Assembly (NCBI GenBank): GCA_905221605.1
Contig: CAJNDS010002571.1
Location: 1-57,500, forward strand
Origin: Symbiodinium natans
Lineage: Eukaryota; Sar; Dinophyceae; Suessiales; Symbiodiniaceae
DNA: 57,500 nt
Direction of reading: 5' to 3'
Shown: piece by piece, positions 21,858 to 31,490 of the stretch
Layout: the number at the start of each line of letters is the position of its first letter
How positions within the stretch are numbered: position 1 is the first letter of the stretch
Notes under the pieces: generated by a model
Database searches by the model: none
Told to the model about the DNA's origin: nothing
What the model saw: the letters and a program-made list of their open reading frames with translations, nothing else
Translations under genes and position numbers: made by a program

Positions 21858-22058
21858 TCCCTAAACCCTAAAACCCTAAAACCCTAAAACCCTAAACCCT
21901 AAACCCTAAACCCTAAACCCTGAACCCTAAACCTTAAACCCTAAACCTTAAGCCCTCAACCCTAAACCCTAAACCCTAAACCCTTTACCTTTAAACCCTA
22001 AACCCTAAACCCTAAACCCTAAACCCTAAACCTAAACCCTAAACCCTAAACCCTAGTT
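21858..22058 (+). repeat. CCCTAAA array
   Basis: About 28 units; the first few are CCCTAAAA octamers and later ones include CCTTAAA and CCCTCAA. Confidence 0.97.
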
Positions 22059-23189
22059 CCAGGCTTCAGGATGAAGGGAGCATTGCCTAAAACACCCAAG
22101 CCAAGCCCCATCTTTTGTTGGCATGTGGGGAGTTGGACAGTGAGGCTCCGCCGCCGGCACGGTCTGGAACTTACTGGACGTCGATAGTTCCGAGTCGGAT
22201 GTGGGGTGAAGGTGAGTTTAGTCGTTGCACTGCGGGTGAAGGGGGGGGGACCGGACTTAAAGAACTGTTCCAGATTTCAGAGCACAATGTGGCTCCATTG
22301 TTACTGTGATGCAAGGGCATCCCACTTCAGCTGACACTGACAAGCGTCCAGTGCAAGCATACATGTTTACCACCTACATGGCCCTCTTGTCATCTCTGGA
22401 TCCTACCCCCTGGGCACCTTCAAAGGCCCTGTTCTGACACATGGTAACCCTCTGAACTGTGGTCCAGGGTTTGCGGGGCTTCGACCTTTTGTTGCGCGCG
22501 TAGCATGTTGAAGGTTGGGTTTTATACCAGTTTCAAGAGGTACTGTAGGCTTCCAGATTTCCGACTCGGTACTCAAGTTTCGAGCTTCTTGCCCATGCAA
22601 ACTGGGTCGGGGAGGGCGAAGGGCTTAACATGAGAGCCAGCTTTTTGACAGGACCTCAGGTGTGAACAAACCCAGGATGTGACAGAAGCGCTCCGGTGGC
22701 ACGCAGTGACGCAGTGATCCCCTAAGGAAGCAGCGGCAGCCAGCCGAAGCCTCGGAGCCTCGAGAAAGACGTCCAAGTTCTCGGGAAGCTAGGCAAATGA
22801 GAGGGGCCAGGAAGCCAAAGTGGTTCTATTGCTGGCAACGTAGGGATGTGCCAGAATATGTGAGATGGGTCGCGAGCAAGACTGAGTACAGGCATTAGTT
22901 TCAGGGTTTATAGATGCGTATAGAACGCATGACCATTCCGACCGTACTTGTCTTCCTCTGTGTGCGGTAGACGAGGGCCGAACACCACACTCAACACTCT
23001 TCACTTCTTCCCAACTGTTGTTAAGCTGCGAAAGCAGGATCCGATCCAAGTCCAGAGCGTAGTCGGAACATCTTTATCAATCCTCTTTCTGAGAACCCCT
23101 GTGCCCTAAATCCTGAGGACAAAGAATGATCAAGCAGCTAAACTTTCCCCTTGGTGGGTGGGGGGGGGGGGTACTACGATTGTCTCCGG
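22059..23189. other. No confident gene
   Basis: A + frame at 22115-22309 contains SEAPPPARSGTYWTS, and an EAAAASRSLGASRKT reading starts at 22728 after CCTAAG; both recall the A-type exon style but lack firm borders. The rest shows nothing recognisable. Confidence 0.4.
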
Positions 23190-23354
23190 AACCGTAAACC
23201 CTGAACCCGAAACCCTAAACCCAAAACCCTACTAAACCCGTTACTGGGGGGGGGGGGGGGGCCTAAAAAACCCTAAACCCTAAACCCTAAACCCTAAACC
23301 CTAAACCCTAAACCCTAAACCCTAAACCCTAAACCCTAAACCCTAAACCCTAAA
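23190..23354 (+). repeat. CCCTAAA array split by the retrotransposon (left part)
   Basis: Degenerate at the left with a G tract (23247-23262), then about 11 perfect units that run straight into the left LTR. Its continuation is at 31879. Confidence 0.97.
23350..23354. repeat. Target site duplication, left (CTAAA)
   Basis: Five bases abutting the left LTR; identical to 31879-31883. Because CTAAA is part of the CCCTAAA array, some of the match is expected by chance of context. Confidence 0.85.
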
Positions 23355-23503
23355 TGACAAAACAAAGAGAACGAAACCGGACCCCAACCGAAAGAAGACC
23401 CTCGGGGCCCCCGCCTGCTGTGCACGACCTCGCGCACGTTTTCCTCTGACCAAAAGCCTGCGGGCGGATCTCGTCGACGCCTTGCAGAAAGTTGGGTTTA
23501 TCA
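23355..23503 (-). repeat. 3' LTR of the retrotransposon
   Basis: 149 bp, TG...CA, identical by eye to 31730-31878. Short for an LTR. Confidence 0.96.
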
Positions 23504-23514
23504 CTGCTTAAAAA

Positions 23515-23530
23515 TTCTCTTCCCCCCTTC
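23515..23530 (-). other. Polypurine tract
   Basis: On the - strand it reads GAAGGGGGGAAGAGAA, 11 bp before the 3' LTR: the expected place for plus-strand DNA priming. Confidence 0.8.
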
Positions 23531-25193
23531 AACGATGCTTCGTCGCATCCTTGGAAATAAATGGAAGTCTCACTGCTCCCCACACGGTCGCCCACCATGA
23601 ATCAGCACACTTAGGTTTGGTAAGGATATCAGCAAGTTGGAACTCGGTGGGGACCCAAAAGAGTGGAGGTTTGCCATTGGCTTGCTCTTCACACAGATAT
23701 TGCCTCAACGCAGCGAGATCTATGGCTAGACGTTTGTCTGAAGGGATCCTTGGGATGCCTTCTCGATGCAAATGGTCGAATAGTGATTTGCAATCCGTGA
23801 TGCACTTCAGCTGACTGCCGCTCAAGTCCTGTACACGTTGGAGGCGGCCGCGCAGCACTGTTTGCACAAAGGATCTCACATACTGCCCCATCTCGATGGC
23901 CTCGGAACAGCCTGTGGTTTCAGCCCCGAACGTTGAGCGACACACCCTAGGGTTTGCCGAACTCTTCCAGTCAAGGATGCTTCCTATGCCTCCTCCAGCT
24001 GAGTACTGCTCTCCATCGGTCAAGAAGATGAGGATTCCGAACTGGCTGGCGACCTTGGAATTCGCCCGTTTGGCCTTTCTTTCTTTGATGTCAAAAGGTG
24101 TATTCTTCATGACGCCGCTGACATGGTCCTCGTACTCGAGGCGGAAACCATCCTCACCCGTGAGCTCTGCATTCGCCCATGCCGAGTCGTGGTACACTAA
24201 AAACTCTAGGCTCTCAAGTTTCAAAGGTCGTAGCCAAATCCCTTTGTCTCGATGATCCCACGCTCGTCGCGCTATCTGGTTGGTGAACTTCAGGTCAGCA
24301 ACGCTTGGGTTCTTTTGGAGTTGTTGTGCAAGCGAAACTGAGCATTGAATATCAGGACGACTCTGGGATCCAAGCCAGGAAAGGGCGCCGATGAGAGACT
24401 GGTTGTCGATTCGTTGTTCTTCAGAAGCAGGCTCTTCATCTTCCTGCCCCTTGCCGATGTCGATTTGGAACAGTCGCCCTCCAGCATACGCCTCTTGACT
24501 GATGAAGACACCTGAGTCATTCACCTCGATGTGGCTTCCAATGTAGTCGAAGCTGTTGATCTCCCAGTCGTCGACTGGGAAGATGCTCGAGAGGGCATTG
24601 CGAATAGCTTCGGACATCTTCTTGTCGCCAGCAACCAGGATGTCATCGACATGTACTCCGGCATACGCTGCCGGTTCGCTAGCTTCATTATCGGATGGAA
24701 CAAGCTGAAAAAGGCAAGGGTCAAGCGCATTCTGCACAAACTTGTACTCAACGCCCTCTACACTTAGCCGCACTGCTAACATGTCCTTTCGGAAGCGCCT
24801 CCACCATTTGCGAGGACTGTCAGGAAGGCCAAAGATACCTTTGGTGATTCGTAGCAGTTGGTCTGGATGTAGAGAAGCAAGACCTGAACGGGGCTGTCTG
24901 AGATACAAGACCCTTTCCAGAGCATCTCCGTTGAGAAAAGCTGCAGTAATGTCACCTGCTGATGCCTCCCACCCATGAGATTGCCTCCGACTTGCTACAA
25001 GCTGCAAGATGGTGAGCACCGATAGTCTGTTGATGGTAGGCGCGTCGGTGTCTAGGAGACCGATATCTGGATCGCGCCTTCGGTTTCCAAGGAAGACTAG
25101 AATCAAGCTTCCGCCGGGACCAGTTCTTGTCTTTGTAGGCAAACCTTGAAGAGAGGATACGACTTTTGTCCACACACTCACGAACACGAGCAC
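23529..25193 (-). CDS. Retrotransposon pol, reverse transcriptase and RNase H
   Basis: Third reading-frame segment of the polyprotein, with no start codon of its own expected. RT motifs: DITAAFLNG with catalytic Asp near residue 81, GIFGLPDSPRKWW, and HVDD with the paired Asp at residues 183-184. RNase H motifs: YHDSAW (Asp near 336), FGAETT with the Glu, TDCKSL, and LADILTK near the C-terminus. All catalytic acidic residues can be seen. The true protein begins in another frame (the segment ending at 24952). The first RT strand is damaged at the frame break near 25090. Copies RNA into DNA in the element's virus-like particle. Confidence 0.92.
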   Translation of the reverse strand: MLVFVSVWTKVVSSLQGLPTKTRTGPGGSLILVFLGNRRRDPDIGLLDTDAPTINRLSVLTILQLVASRRQSHGWEASAGDITAAFLNGDALERVLYLRQPRSGLASLHPDQLLRITKGIFGLPDSPRKWWRRFRKDMLAVRLSVEGVEYKFVQNALDPCLFQLVPSDNEASEPAAYAGVHVDDILVAGDKKMSEAIRNALSSIFPVDDWEINSFDYIGSHIEVNDSGVFISQEAYAGGRLFQIDIGKGQEDEEPASEEQRIDNQSLIGALSWLGSQSRPDIQCSVSLAQQLQKNPSVADLKFTNQIARRAWDHRDKGIWLRPLKLESLEFLVYHDSAWANAELTGEDGFRLEYEDHVSGVMKNTPFDIKERKAKRANSKVASQFGILIFLTDGEQYSAGGGIGSILDWKSSANPRVCRSTFGAETTGCSEAIEMGQYVRSFVQTVLRGRLQRVQDLSGSQLKCITDCKSLFDHLHREGIPRIPSDKRLAIDLAALRQYLCEEQANGKPPLFWVPTEFQLADILTKPKCADSWWATVWGAVRLPFISKDATKHR

Positions 25194-26343
25194 TTTCTTC
25201 GAGCGACAAAGGCTCCAGGGCCTGATACTTGATGTGTTCGTCGTACTGTTTCTCCTCTGCTTGTCGGAAGGCGCTATGTTGTTCTGGTGGGATTACTGCC
25301 CAGGGGATCTCCTTCTCGTACTGTTTTTCGAGGGACCTGGCTGTACGGCATTGTTTTAACATGTGAACCGACTGGACTCCAGGCCCTTTCTTCCTAACTC
25401 TCTTGGGGACAGGAGGAGGTACAGGAGCTTCGAGTCCTCGTCGCTCGCTGGTAGGCCTATCTTCTGCAGTGAGTTCATCTTTCAAATCCTCGGGTTCGAG
25501 ATCGAACTGAAAATCCATTTCATCACCCTCAAGTTGTTCTTGTCCTTCGTCTGCGTCAATGTCGTCAGCATGATCTTCATCTTCATACGTAGCGGGGTCA
25601 TCGGGATCTAGGTTAAGAAGTCGTTCAAGATCATCGCGGGCAATCCTGGTGGTTAGGATTTCTCCAAGCTCTTCAGAAGTGCTAGGACGGAGATGTTCTT
25701 CAGCAACAAGATGACACCGCCCACCAAAAGAAACCCACCAGTTACCACCTTCATGTCCAATGATCGTTCCGGGCCCCCGCCACTTACCTCGTTTGAAGTT
25801 GGACTTTGTCCCTCCTTTGTCAACTCTGAAAAAGCACACCAACTCCCCGACGCAGTACCCTCCACGCTTAACTCGAGCCCGCTGGATAAGTGCACGACGA
25901 AGCTTCGAATCAAGTTGTGTTCTGTAAAAGGCGATCCTGGCCGAGGCACGAATATGCATCTCCCGTTGTCGTTGGCGATCATGTGAAAGTATTTCCAGAT
26001 ATCGTTCTTCGTCATCGCCAGCGCACAGTTCTCCTGGGATTTTGGGATCTTTTCCGAACACAGCTTGGGTTGGTGAGAAACCATGTCTCCGGCGCAGCTC
26101 GTTCTTAGCTGAGTTCACTGCTTGCAAGGCATAGTAAAGGTCGCTAGCGTCGATGGACTTCTCATCTATGACTTTTCTGAGCATGGCCTGATACCAGAGC
26201 CCATGACGCTCTATGAGTCCTTGCTGCCAATGGGCCTGGCCTGCAGCGGGGCGAAGCCGGCATCCATGGAATTCAGCATAGTTCGCCAGCCCGGCCTGTA
26301 GACTGCAGCAATTGTTCCTGGTGCCCCAAAAACAGATCCCCAC
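24952..26343 (-). CDS. Retrotransposon pol, integrase C-terminal part and RT start
   Basis: Second frame segment. WQQGLIERHG carries the third integrase catalytic residue (Glu, residue 45). An SH3-like integrase C-terminal domain (KWRGPGTIIGHEGGNWWVSF... EHLRPS) spans about residues 160-220. An acidic linker follows, then the RT N-terminus up to RFAYKDKN and PWKPKAR. The frame is lost after PWKPKAR and resumes as DPDIGLL in the next frame, which suggests loss of about seven codons plus one base at a CGC microhomology (inference). Frame entry is near 26300. Confidence 0.88.
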   Translation of the reverse strand: MGICFWGTRNNCCSLQAGLANYAEFHGCRLRPAAGQAHWQQGLIERHGLWYQAMLRKVIDEKSIDASDLYYALQAVNSAKNELRRRHGFSPTQAVFGKDPKIPGELCAGDDEERYLEILSHDRQRQREMHIRASARIAFYRTQLDSKLRRALIQRARVKRGGYCVGELVCFFRVDKGGTKSNFKRGKWRGPGTIIGHEGGNWWVSFGGRCHLVAEEHLRPSTSEELGEILTTRIARDDLERLLNLDPDDPATYEDEDHADDIDADEGQEQLEGDEMDFQFDLEPEDLKDELTAEDRPTSERRGLEAPVPPPVPKRVRKKGPGVQSVHMLKQCRTARSLEKQYEKEIPWAVIPPEQHSAFRQAEEKQYDEHIKYQALEPLSLEESARVRECVDKSRILSSRFAYKDKNWSRRKLDSSLPWKPKARSRYRSPRHRRAYHQQTIGAHHLAACSKSEAISWVGGISR

Positions 26344-29300
26344 ATCTGAGTGAACTTCCGCTCAAAGGCTTCGGCAGAATGCCCTTCAAGCTCTCCGACA
26401 AGATGGAACGTTGTAGCATGGTCTATGACGGACAGCAACGAATGTTTCACCTGGGCTGCATCGAAAACTGTGAAAACATCGACGCTCACGAGCTGGTTGA
26501 AATCCAACAAAGATGGCAAACACGCAGGCCTCGCTGAAGCTGATTGCTTAGCACGATCACAAACCTGACAACGCAGATGTTTGCATGCTTGTATGACATG
26601 TTCTTCAGCTCCAGCAAGTCTCAAATGTCTCGCTAGGTCATGGTTGCTTGGGTGGCCGAGGTTCTGATGAAGTCGACCAAGGGAAGCCTGAACGGGCTTG
26701 GGGACCTGAGCGTCAAACTTGATGTTACTAGTCCTTGCGGCATCTAGTCTTTCAGGAGGTACAGCTTGGGGTTGTTCGCCTTCGGGATCCTGCTGTTCGA
26801 TCTCTCCGACATATACCGAATGAGGCCCTTGCTGCAGAACTCCAGGTTGCGCAACACGAAGCACTTGAAAGCCTTGAGCGTCGACATCTAACTGGGTCTC
26901 ATACATGTTAAGCAAGCTGTTGAAGGCATGGTCTCTCCACAGCATGTGTTCTTTGTTACCGCTGAGAACGAATATACCCCCCAAGAGGATCTGATTCAAC
27001 GCAGCGGAGAAGACCTGGGATGCGATTTCGTTGGACTTGGCATCGGTGATCTCGTCGTGACCTCGAATCCAGACAACACATGGGTGTAGGGCATGTATGG
27101 TTTCGAGAACTCTCTGACAATCTGAATCGTTGACAAAATCCTCCCACGAGACCGGTTCTATGACTGAGCTGCCGTTTCCTGCAAGGGTGTAGGTAGCAGC
27201 GAAATCTCCAATTTCCAGGATTGATGGTCTGTCTGGGGATGAACTCGGAAGCATTACCTCGGCGACGTAACTCGAAGCTGCCGTCATACTTAAAGTCAAC
27301 AGTGCACTTGCTCGGCTAGCCCCTCGCATGATCTGTCTTCTGATGCTCTTCTTGGGTCGCCGGGCGTGTTCGTTTTTCCAGGATTTGTCCTCAACGGTGA
27401 TCTTCGTGGGGGTATCCTGCCCAACGGGGAAACCAAAACTTCTCAGCATGTCCCGTTCTTGTCGTGCCAGTTGCGACACCCCACGTGTTGTGTAAGCAGT
27501 AATGCTGATACGATCCCCTTCCCACTCTTCTACGCCATGTTTACGACGACCATCGAACTTCACGAGCGCACGTGTGTCGACAAGGTGTCCTGAAAGAGCA
27601 CGCCCTTCGCCATCTGACATAATGTGGGGGACACCGATCTCTGGCACCTGGGCTTCAGGATCCGTTTCTATCCACAGACGACCGCCGCGGAAATTTCCGA
27701 AGGAGATGGTGCTTGCAAGGGTGTCGCTATGGTTGTGCTGATCACGATGTACAAGAGGACGACAGTTCACATTGATCTGGAGGGAACTCCAGGTACCCTT
27801 GGCCCCATGTGCCCGCAAGAAAGCATTCATGTAGCGCACAACATGGACATGGTCGAAGGTCTTCTTAATGATGCCGTGGAAGTTACCATGACTATAGGCC
27901 CCAAAAGCAATCGAGCTCCCCTGTTCCCCATGAGCTTGCCTTCGTCTACTGTTCCTAGCATGTTCACACACTCGGCGGGCCAGTTTTTCACAACTCTCGA
28001 AGCTGTAATCCTTGGTGCGCAAAAGGTCTTGTGCAACGACTTCAAGAGGTAGCTCTTCGGCACTGGACTCTCGACACTCATAGAAGGTTTCAAGGGCCCC
28101 GGTAGCATTGGCCTCCATACCGCACACATCTAGGACCCCTTCGGCACTAGCGTCGTTGTCGAGGTCAACATCACACGAGAGAATCACATTCCATGCTTCT
28201 CCTTGAGTAGGGCGATCCTGGTGGTTAGTGCCTCGAGTTCCTCTCGTACCTCCGGGGGAGTGTCCTGGGCCATCTTGCTCTCCTCGGATTCGATGCCGCG
28301 CTTGGCTCCCATCTGCTTCGCTGTCGGGACATGGTTCTTGCCCTGATTGTACCCGCTTGCCATGGCCTCCGAAGTCCCCGTCACCAAAGACCACTTCGTT
28401 GAGGTCGAACTCGTCTCCTCTGGATCCGGTTGGTAAGGGATTGCAGCACTCATCTCTGGGTCGTGGTACGTCTCCTTCTGAGGATTGAGGACCTTCTGGG
28501 CAAAGTTGGCTAGCTGCCTCAACTCGTGGGACGCCCCCGATCCCTGCGCTGCTGTCTCCTGAAGACTCCAGCGAAGATACGAATGTGGGAGTTCTCTGAA
28601 GAGCAAGTTCTTGTACCTCCCGAACGTCACGATCTGTTCCGACAGATCTCTTGTCGAGTCTCGTATGATCCTCTGAAGGAGTCCTCGGGTGGGCTTCGGT
28701 GGAAGCGGGATCTGCAGCTCGTCCATCTTCTTGACTAGCTCGGGCATCGTCATTGAAGAGAGACCTCTCGGGACGCTGGATGGACCATGTAGTTCCTTTC
28801 TCTTCTCTGACACCAGCTGACGTATCTCTTCCTTGCCCCATGTAGTGTGTATCGGCACTTCCAGCCGATGAGCTTCTTCTACCAACTCGCTCCGGCTCAT
28901 GTTCCAGAGCGTCTTGGCCTTCTGCGACGACATGTTCCGAACTGCTGCTCTGAAAAGGGGTACGAGGGAACACAGTCCTACCGACCCAAAGAGCTGAATG
29001 GGCTGACTCGGGTGAACTCTGCCATGCGTCATGTCGACTCGGAAGGAGTTGCAAGGACTGACATGCTATAGCAGTGGTGCTTCGGAACGACCCGACGTTG
29101 TGGAGGAGTTTATCTCGAACGTTGCTCTGACTTGTGTGCCATGCATCGGGGGAGAACAGTGCTTTCCGGGGAATGACGTGTATTCGTATGAAAGAAGAAG
29201 CCGTTTCTATCCAGAAGTCCTTTGCAAGCTTGGTCTCACTCCACCAACGCATGAAAACATCAGTGTTCAAAGCCTCGGCACTCAAGAAGTTGAAGACAAA

Positions 29301-31490
29301 GGGCGATAACTTCTTCGGATAAAAGATAGTCTCGAAGGGCTGGGAGAGGTTCCGATCGGCACCTCCATCGGCAACACATGCTGACTCACAGCTCCTGGAA
29401 GTAGCAAAGGTTGATGCAGAGGCCCTCTCACTACTCTCACATGTCATGGTCATGTATGCGGCATGAGACTCGCTGGAAGGAAGGAGTCGCACTTCGTCCC
29501 CGGCCCACTCCTGGGGCGTTGGGAGAGCAAACGTCGGGAGCCCTTTCACTCGTACGGGAATAGCCGGATGTCCATTTTCCGTCGTGAGGAGCTTGAGATC
29601 TTGTACTCCAAGGTGACGAAACGAGGCGCTGTGTCCTTCAACATCACAAAGCATGCCAATCTTGCTCAGGACGTTTCTTGACAGGAGAAGGGGGACCTCT
29701 CCCTGGACGATGGAAGCCCTGACCAAGAAGCCGCGTCCACCAACGAAGATCGCAATCGTGGCAGTGAAGGTAGCCCGGAAAAGCTTGGAGGCCCCGAACC
29801 TGAAGTCGTCCTGGGTGTCGATGAACTGCATCTCAAGGCCCGCTTCCCGGCCAGCCAACATGTACTTCTGGAGCCACGCCTGTCCCGCCACAGATTTACT
29901 GCGTGCGGAGTCGGTGATGGCGACCAAGCCCTGACCACCCATGTAGCCGACCTCATAGGCAACCTGCACCACAAACGCCTCCTTGGAGCTGTCCTTGGCG
30001 CCCGAGGAACCACCAGGCTTCGTCACCTGGCCTCCAGGCTGATTCATTGGGCACTCTGGGTCTTTGTGCCAGTGCCCCCTGCGGCGGCATCCAGCACAAT
30101 ACGAGCGACTTTTGGCAAGCTGCAACCTGGCCTCAGGAGTATCCTTGTTGCTGGCTTCGTTCCTGGAACCATCCTTGCGAAGAAAACTAGGATCCACTCC
30201 CCGAGCCTTCGTGATCTCCCTGTACCGGGCCTTGGCTGACTCCTGAGCCATGAACGCCTCGTGCATCTCAGAGGCCTCTTCCTCGGTCATCAGGTGCTCT
30301 GTCTCCTCCTCGGCAATGTCGTCCTCGTCAATCTCGGTCAAGAAGGCACCTCGCACAGGTTTTCCTTTGCCCCCATCAGGATTGCCGTTGCCGTTGCGCC
30401 TCACGAACCACGGGGGCTTAAAGGACTTCTCGTGGAGGACTGCTGCCTTCTGCAACTTTGCCGTATTGTACTCATTGCCCACGGAAGCAAGGAGGGCAAG
30501 TTCCTCTGCACTCGTGAGGCCGAGGGCATTCAAGTACGCCCAGGCCTTTGCGACTTCAGGGAGGCGACAGTCGATCTCCAATAAGCGGGTGTGGCCACGG
30601 TCGAATGCTGAGTTGAACTCACGGATACTCTGACCTCCTTCACGTCTCAGCTTCTTGAAGAACTGAGTCAAGGCCTCGGCTATCTTCGACACCTCGATCT
30701 CCTGGTATCTTTCCTGGATCCATCTCTTAAACTCCTGCACGCCGTACTCGGAGGCCAACAACTCGACACTGAGCTCTTCAGACTCCACCCACGCTCTTCC
30801 GCTAAGATTCTGGTAAAGCAAGAGGGCTCTTTGCGACGCCGGAGTTCTCGTCACCTTGCACCAGGCATCGATCTGCCTCAGGTACGAGCGGGCTGAGCTG
30901 CCAAGCTCATCCCCCGTCTTGTCTGCCGAAAAGCTCGGCACAGCCATCCGCTCACTCAGGCCACCTTTGAAGTCCTGGCCTTCTTTCGAGGTCGTAGTAG
31001 GGACCGGGGGTCCCGGAAGTGGTTTCCCCAAGGCTCCCTCTCCGCTCTCTGTCAGGACCAGGAACACGATTGTTATCTGGGCCCTGTGCATCTCGGTCTC
31101 CGTAGTCACATCGGCCACCACTACCTGGCGATTGTGCCTCGCTGGCACCACTCCCACGAGATTCACCCGAGCCTCTGCCCGAGCCATCGGAGGCCTGGTC
31201 ATCAGGACGACCGGCCTGTCCCTCAGGAGGACCTTGGTAGTGGGCCCACGGATCTGTTGCATCACGTTGATTGTTCCTGCCAAAATGGCCGGAATCTTGA
31301 CCCCCACTTGGACGCCTAGCACCATCCCTATCATCCCAGGCATCATACCACCACTGCCGCCCGCCATAGTAGCCATCTCCAGTCCACCACCCAGCGCTAC
31401 GCCAAGTAGACTGTCCCCAGGCCCCATGCGAGCGATCCCAAGTTCGCCAAGGATCATCATGACGCCAAGGATCACCCTGACGCCCGTCAA
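26211..31490 (-). CDS. Retrotransposon gag-protease-2OG-MT-integrase segment
   Basis: A 1759-codon open frame. Residues 1 to about 160 are Met/Gly-rich and probably a non-native register; native sequence starts near base 31000. Gag capsid-like helices (SYLRQIDAWCKVTRTPA...) are followed by a zinc knuckle at residues 465-480 (CX2CX4HX6C, two residues longer than usual). The aspartic protease motif TDSARSKSVAG has its Asp at 527. A Ser/Glu/Arg-rich linker runs about 670-1190. The 2OG oxygenase-like domain spans 1196-1338 and the methyltransferase-like domain 1424-1525. The integrase zinc site has H1608, H1613, C1641 and C1644, and the first integrase catalytic residue is Asp 1671. The frame leaves the native register near base 26305, exactly where the second integrase Asp should be. 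Family role: particle formation, processing and integration. Confidence 0.9.
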   Translation of the reverse strand: MTGVRVILGVMMILGELGIARMGPGDSLLGVALGGGLEMATMAGGSGGMMPGMIGMVLGVQVGVKIPAILAGTINVMQQIRGPTTKVLLRDRPVVLMTRPPMARAEARVNLVGVVPARHNRQVVVADVTTETEMHRAQITIVFLVLTESGEGALGKPLPGPPVPTTTSKEGQDFKGGLSERMAVPSFSADKTGDELGSSARSYLRQIDAWCKVTRTPASQRALLLYQNLSGRAWVESEELSVELLASEYGVQEFKRWIQERYQEIEVSKIAEALTQFFKKLRREGGQSIREFNSAFDRGHTRLLEIDCRLPEVAKAWAYLNALGLTSAEELALLASVGNEYNTAKLQKAAVLHEKSFKPPWFVRRNGNGNPDGGKGKPVRGAFLTEIDEDDIAEEETEHLMTEEEASEMHEAFMAQESAKARYREITKARGVDPSFLRKDGSRNEASNKDTPEARLQLAKSRSYCAGCRRRGHWHKDPECPMNQPGGQVTKPGGSSGAKDSSKEAFVVQVAYEVGYMGGQGLVAITDSARSKSVAGQAWLQKYMLAGREAGLEMQFIDTQDDFRFGASKLFRATFTATIAIFVGGRGFLVRASIVQGEVPLLLSRNVLSKIGMLCDVEGHSASFRHLGVQDLKLLTTENGHPAIPVRVKGLPTFALPTPQEWAGDEVRLLPSSESHAAYMTMTCESSERASASTFATSRSCESACVADGGADRNLSQPFETIFYPKKLSPFVFNFLSAEALNTDVFMRWWSETKLAKDFWIETASSFIRIHVIPRKALFSPDAWHTSQSNVRDKLLHNVGSFRSTTAIACQSLQLLPSRHDAWQSSPESAHSALWVGRTVFPRTPFQSSSSEHVVAEGQDALEHEPERVGRRSSSAGSADTHYMGQGRDTSAGVREEKGTTWSIQRPERSLFNDDARASQEDGRAADPASTEAHPRTPSEDHTRLDKRSVGTDRDVREVQELALQRTPTFVSSLESSGDSSAGIGGVPRVEAASQLCPEGPQSSEGDVPRPRDECCNPLPTGSRGDEFDLNEVVFGDGDFGGHGKRVQSGQEPCPDSEADGSQARHRIRGEQDGPGHSPGGTRGTRGTNHQDRPTQGEAWNVILSCDVDLDNDASAEGVLDVCGMEANATGALETFYECRESSAEELPLEVVAQDLLRTKDYSFESCEKLARRVCEHARNSRRRQAHGEQGSSIAFGAYSHGNFHGIIKKTFDHVHVVRYMNAFLRAHGAKGTWSSLQINVNCRPLVHRDQHNHSDTLASTISFGNFRGGRLWIETDPEAQVPEIGVPHIMSDGEGRALSGHLVDTRALVKFDGRRKHGVEEWEGDRISITAYTTRGVSQLARQERDMLRSFGFPVGQDTPTKITVEDKSWKNEHARRPKKSIRRQIMRGASRASALLTLSMTAASSYVAEVMLPSSSPDRPSILEIGDFAATYTLAGNGSSVIEPVSWEDFVNDSDCQRVLETIHALHPCVVWIRGHDEITDAKSNEIASQVFSAALNQILLGGIFVLSGNKEHMLWRDHAFNSLLNMYETQLDVDAQGFQVLRVAQPGVLQQGPHSVYVGEIEQQDPEGEQPQAVPPERLDAARTSNIKFDAQVPKPVQASLGRLHQNLGHPSNHDLARHLRLAGAEEHVIQACKHLRCQVCDRAKQSASARPACLPSLLDFNQLVSVDVFTVFDAAQVKHSLLSVIDHATTFHLVGELEGHSAEAFERKFTQMWGSVFGAPGTIAAVYRPGWRTMLNSMDAGFAPLQARPIGSKDS
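26910..27221 (-). other. Degenerate methyltransferase-like domain in the polyprotein
   Basis: Residues 1424-1525 of the long frame. ILEIGDFAATYTLAG looks like a Rossmann motif I. CVVWIRGHDE occupies the place where related dinoflagellate retroelement polyproteins have a PPC motif, and GGIFVLSGNKE replaces the usual ENP-type strand. The catalytic Cys is therefore absent. Homology is by fold pattern only. If right, it may be an inactive remnant or a binding module. Confidence 0.45.
27480..27905 (-). other. 2OG-Fe(II) oxygenase-like domain in the polyprotein
   Basis: Residues 1196-1338. The iron site pattern is complete: HRD (His1248, Asp1250) and distal His1318 in RRKHGVEEW, with Arg1327 and Ser1329 (RIS) about ten residues later, the usual 2-oxoglutarate anchor. 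GGRLWIE lies between. HxD...H...RxS is typical of the double-stranded beta-helix dioxygenases that include AlkB and TET/JBP enzymes acting on nucleic acids. Substrate is unknown; the nucleic-acid link is inference. Confidence 0.68.

Noticed and set aside
23529-26343. Programmed frameshifting as the reason for the pol frame changes
   Set aside because: The changes fall inside catalytic motifs and appear to remove residues; no slippery site was seen. Mutation or sequencing error is simpler.
31020-31490. Met/Gly-rich start of the 1759-codon frame as the gag N-terminus
   Set aside because: The neighbouring register (30952-31611) has the expected Trp/Asp/Gly-rich character; the Met/Gly-rich reading looks like its shadow.
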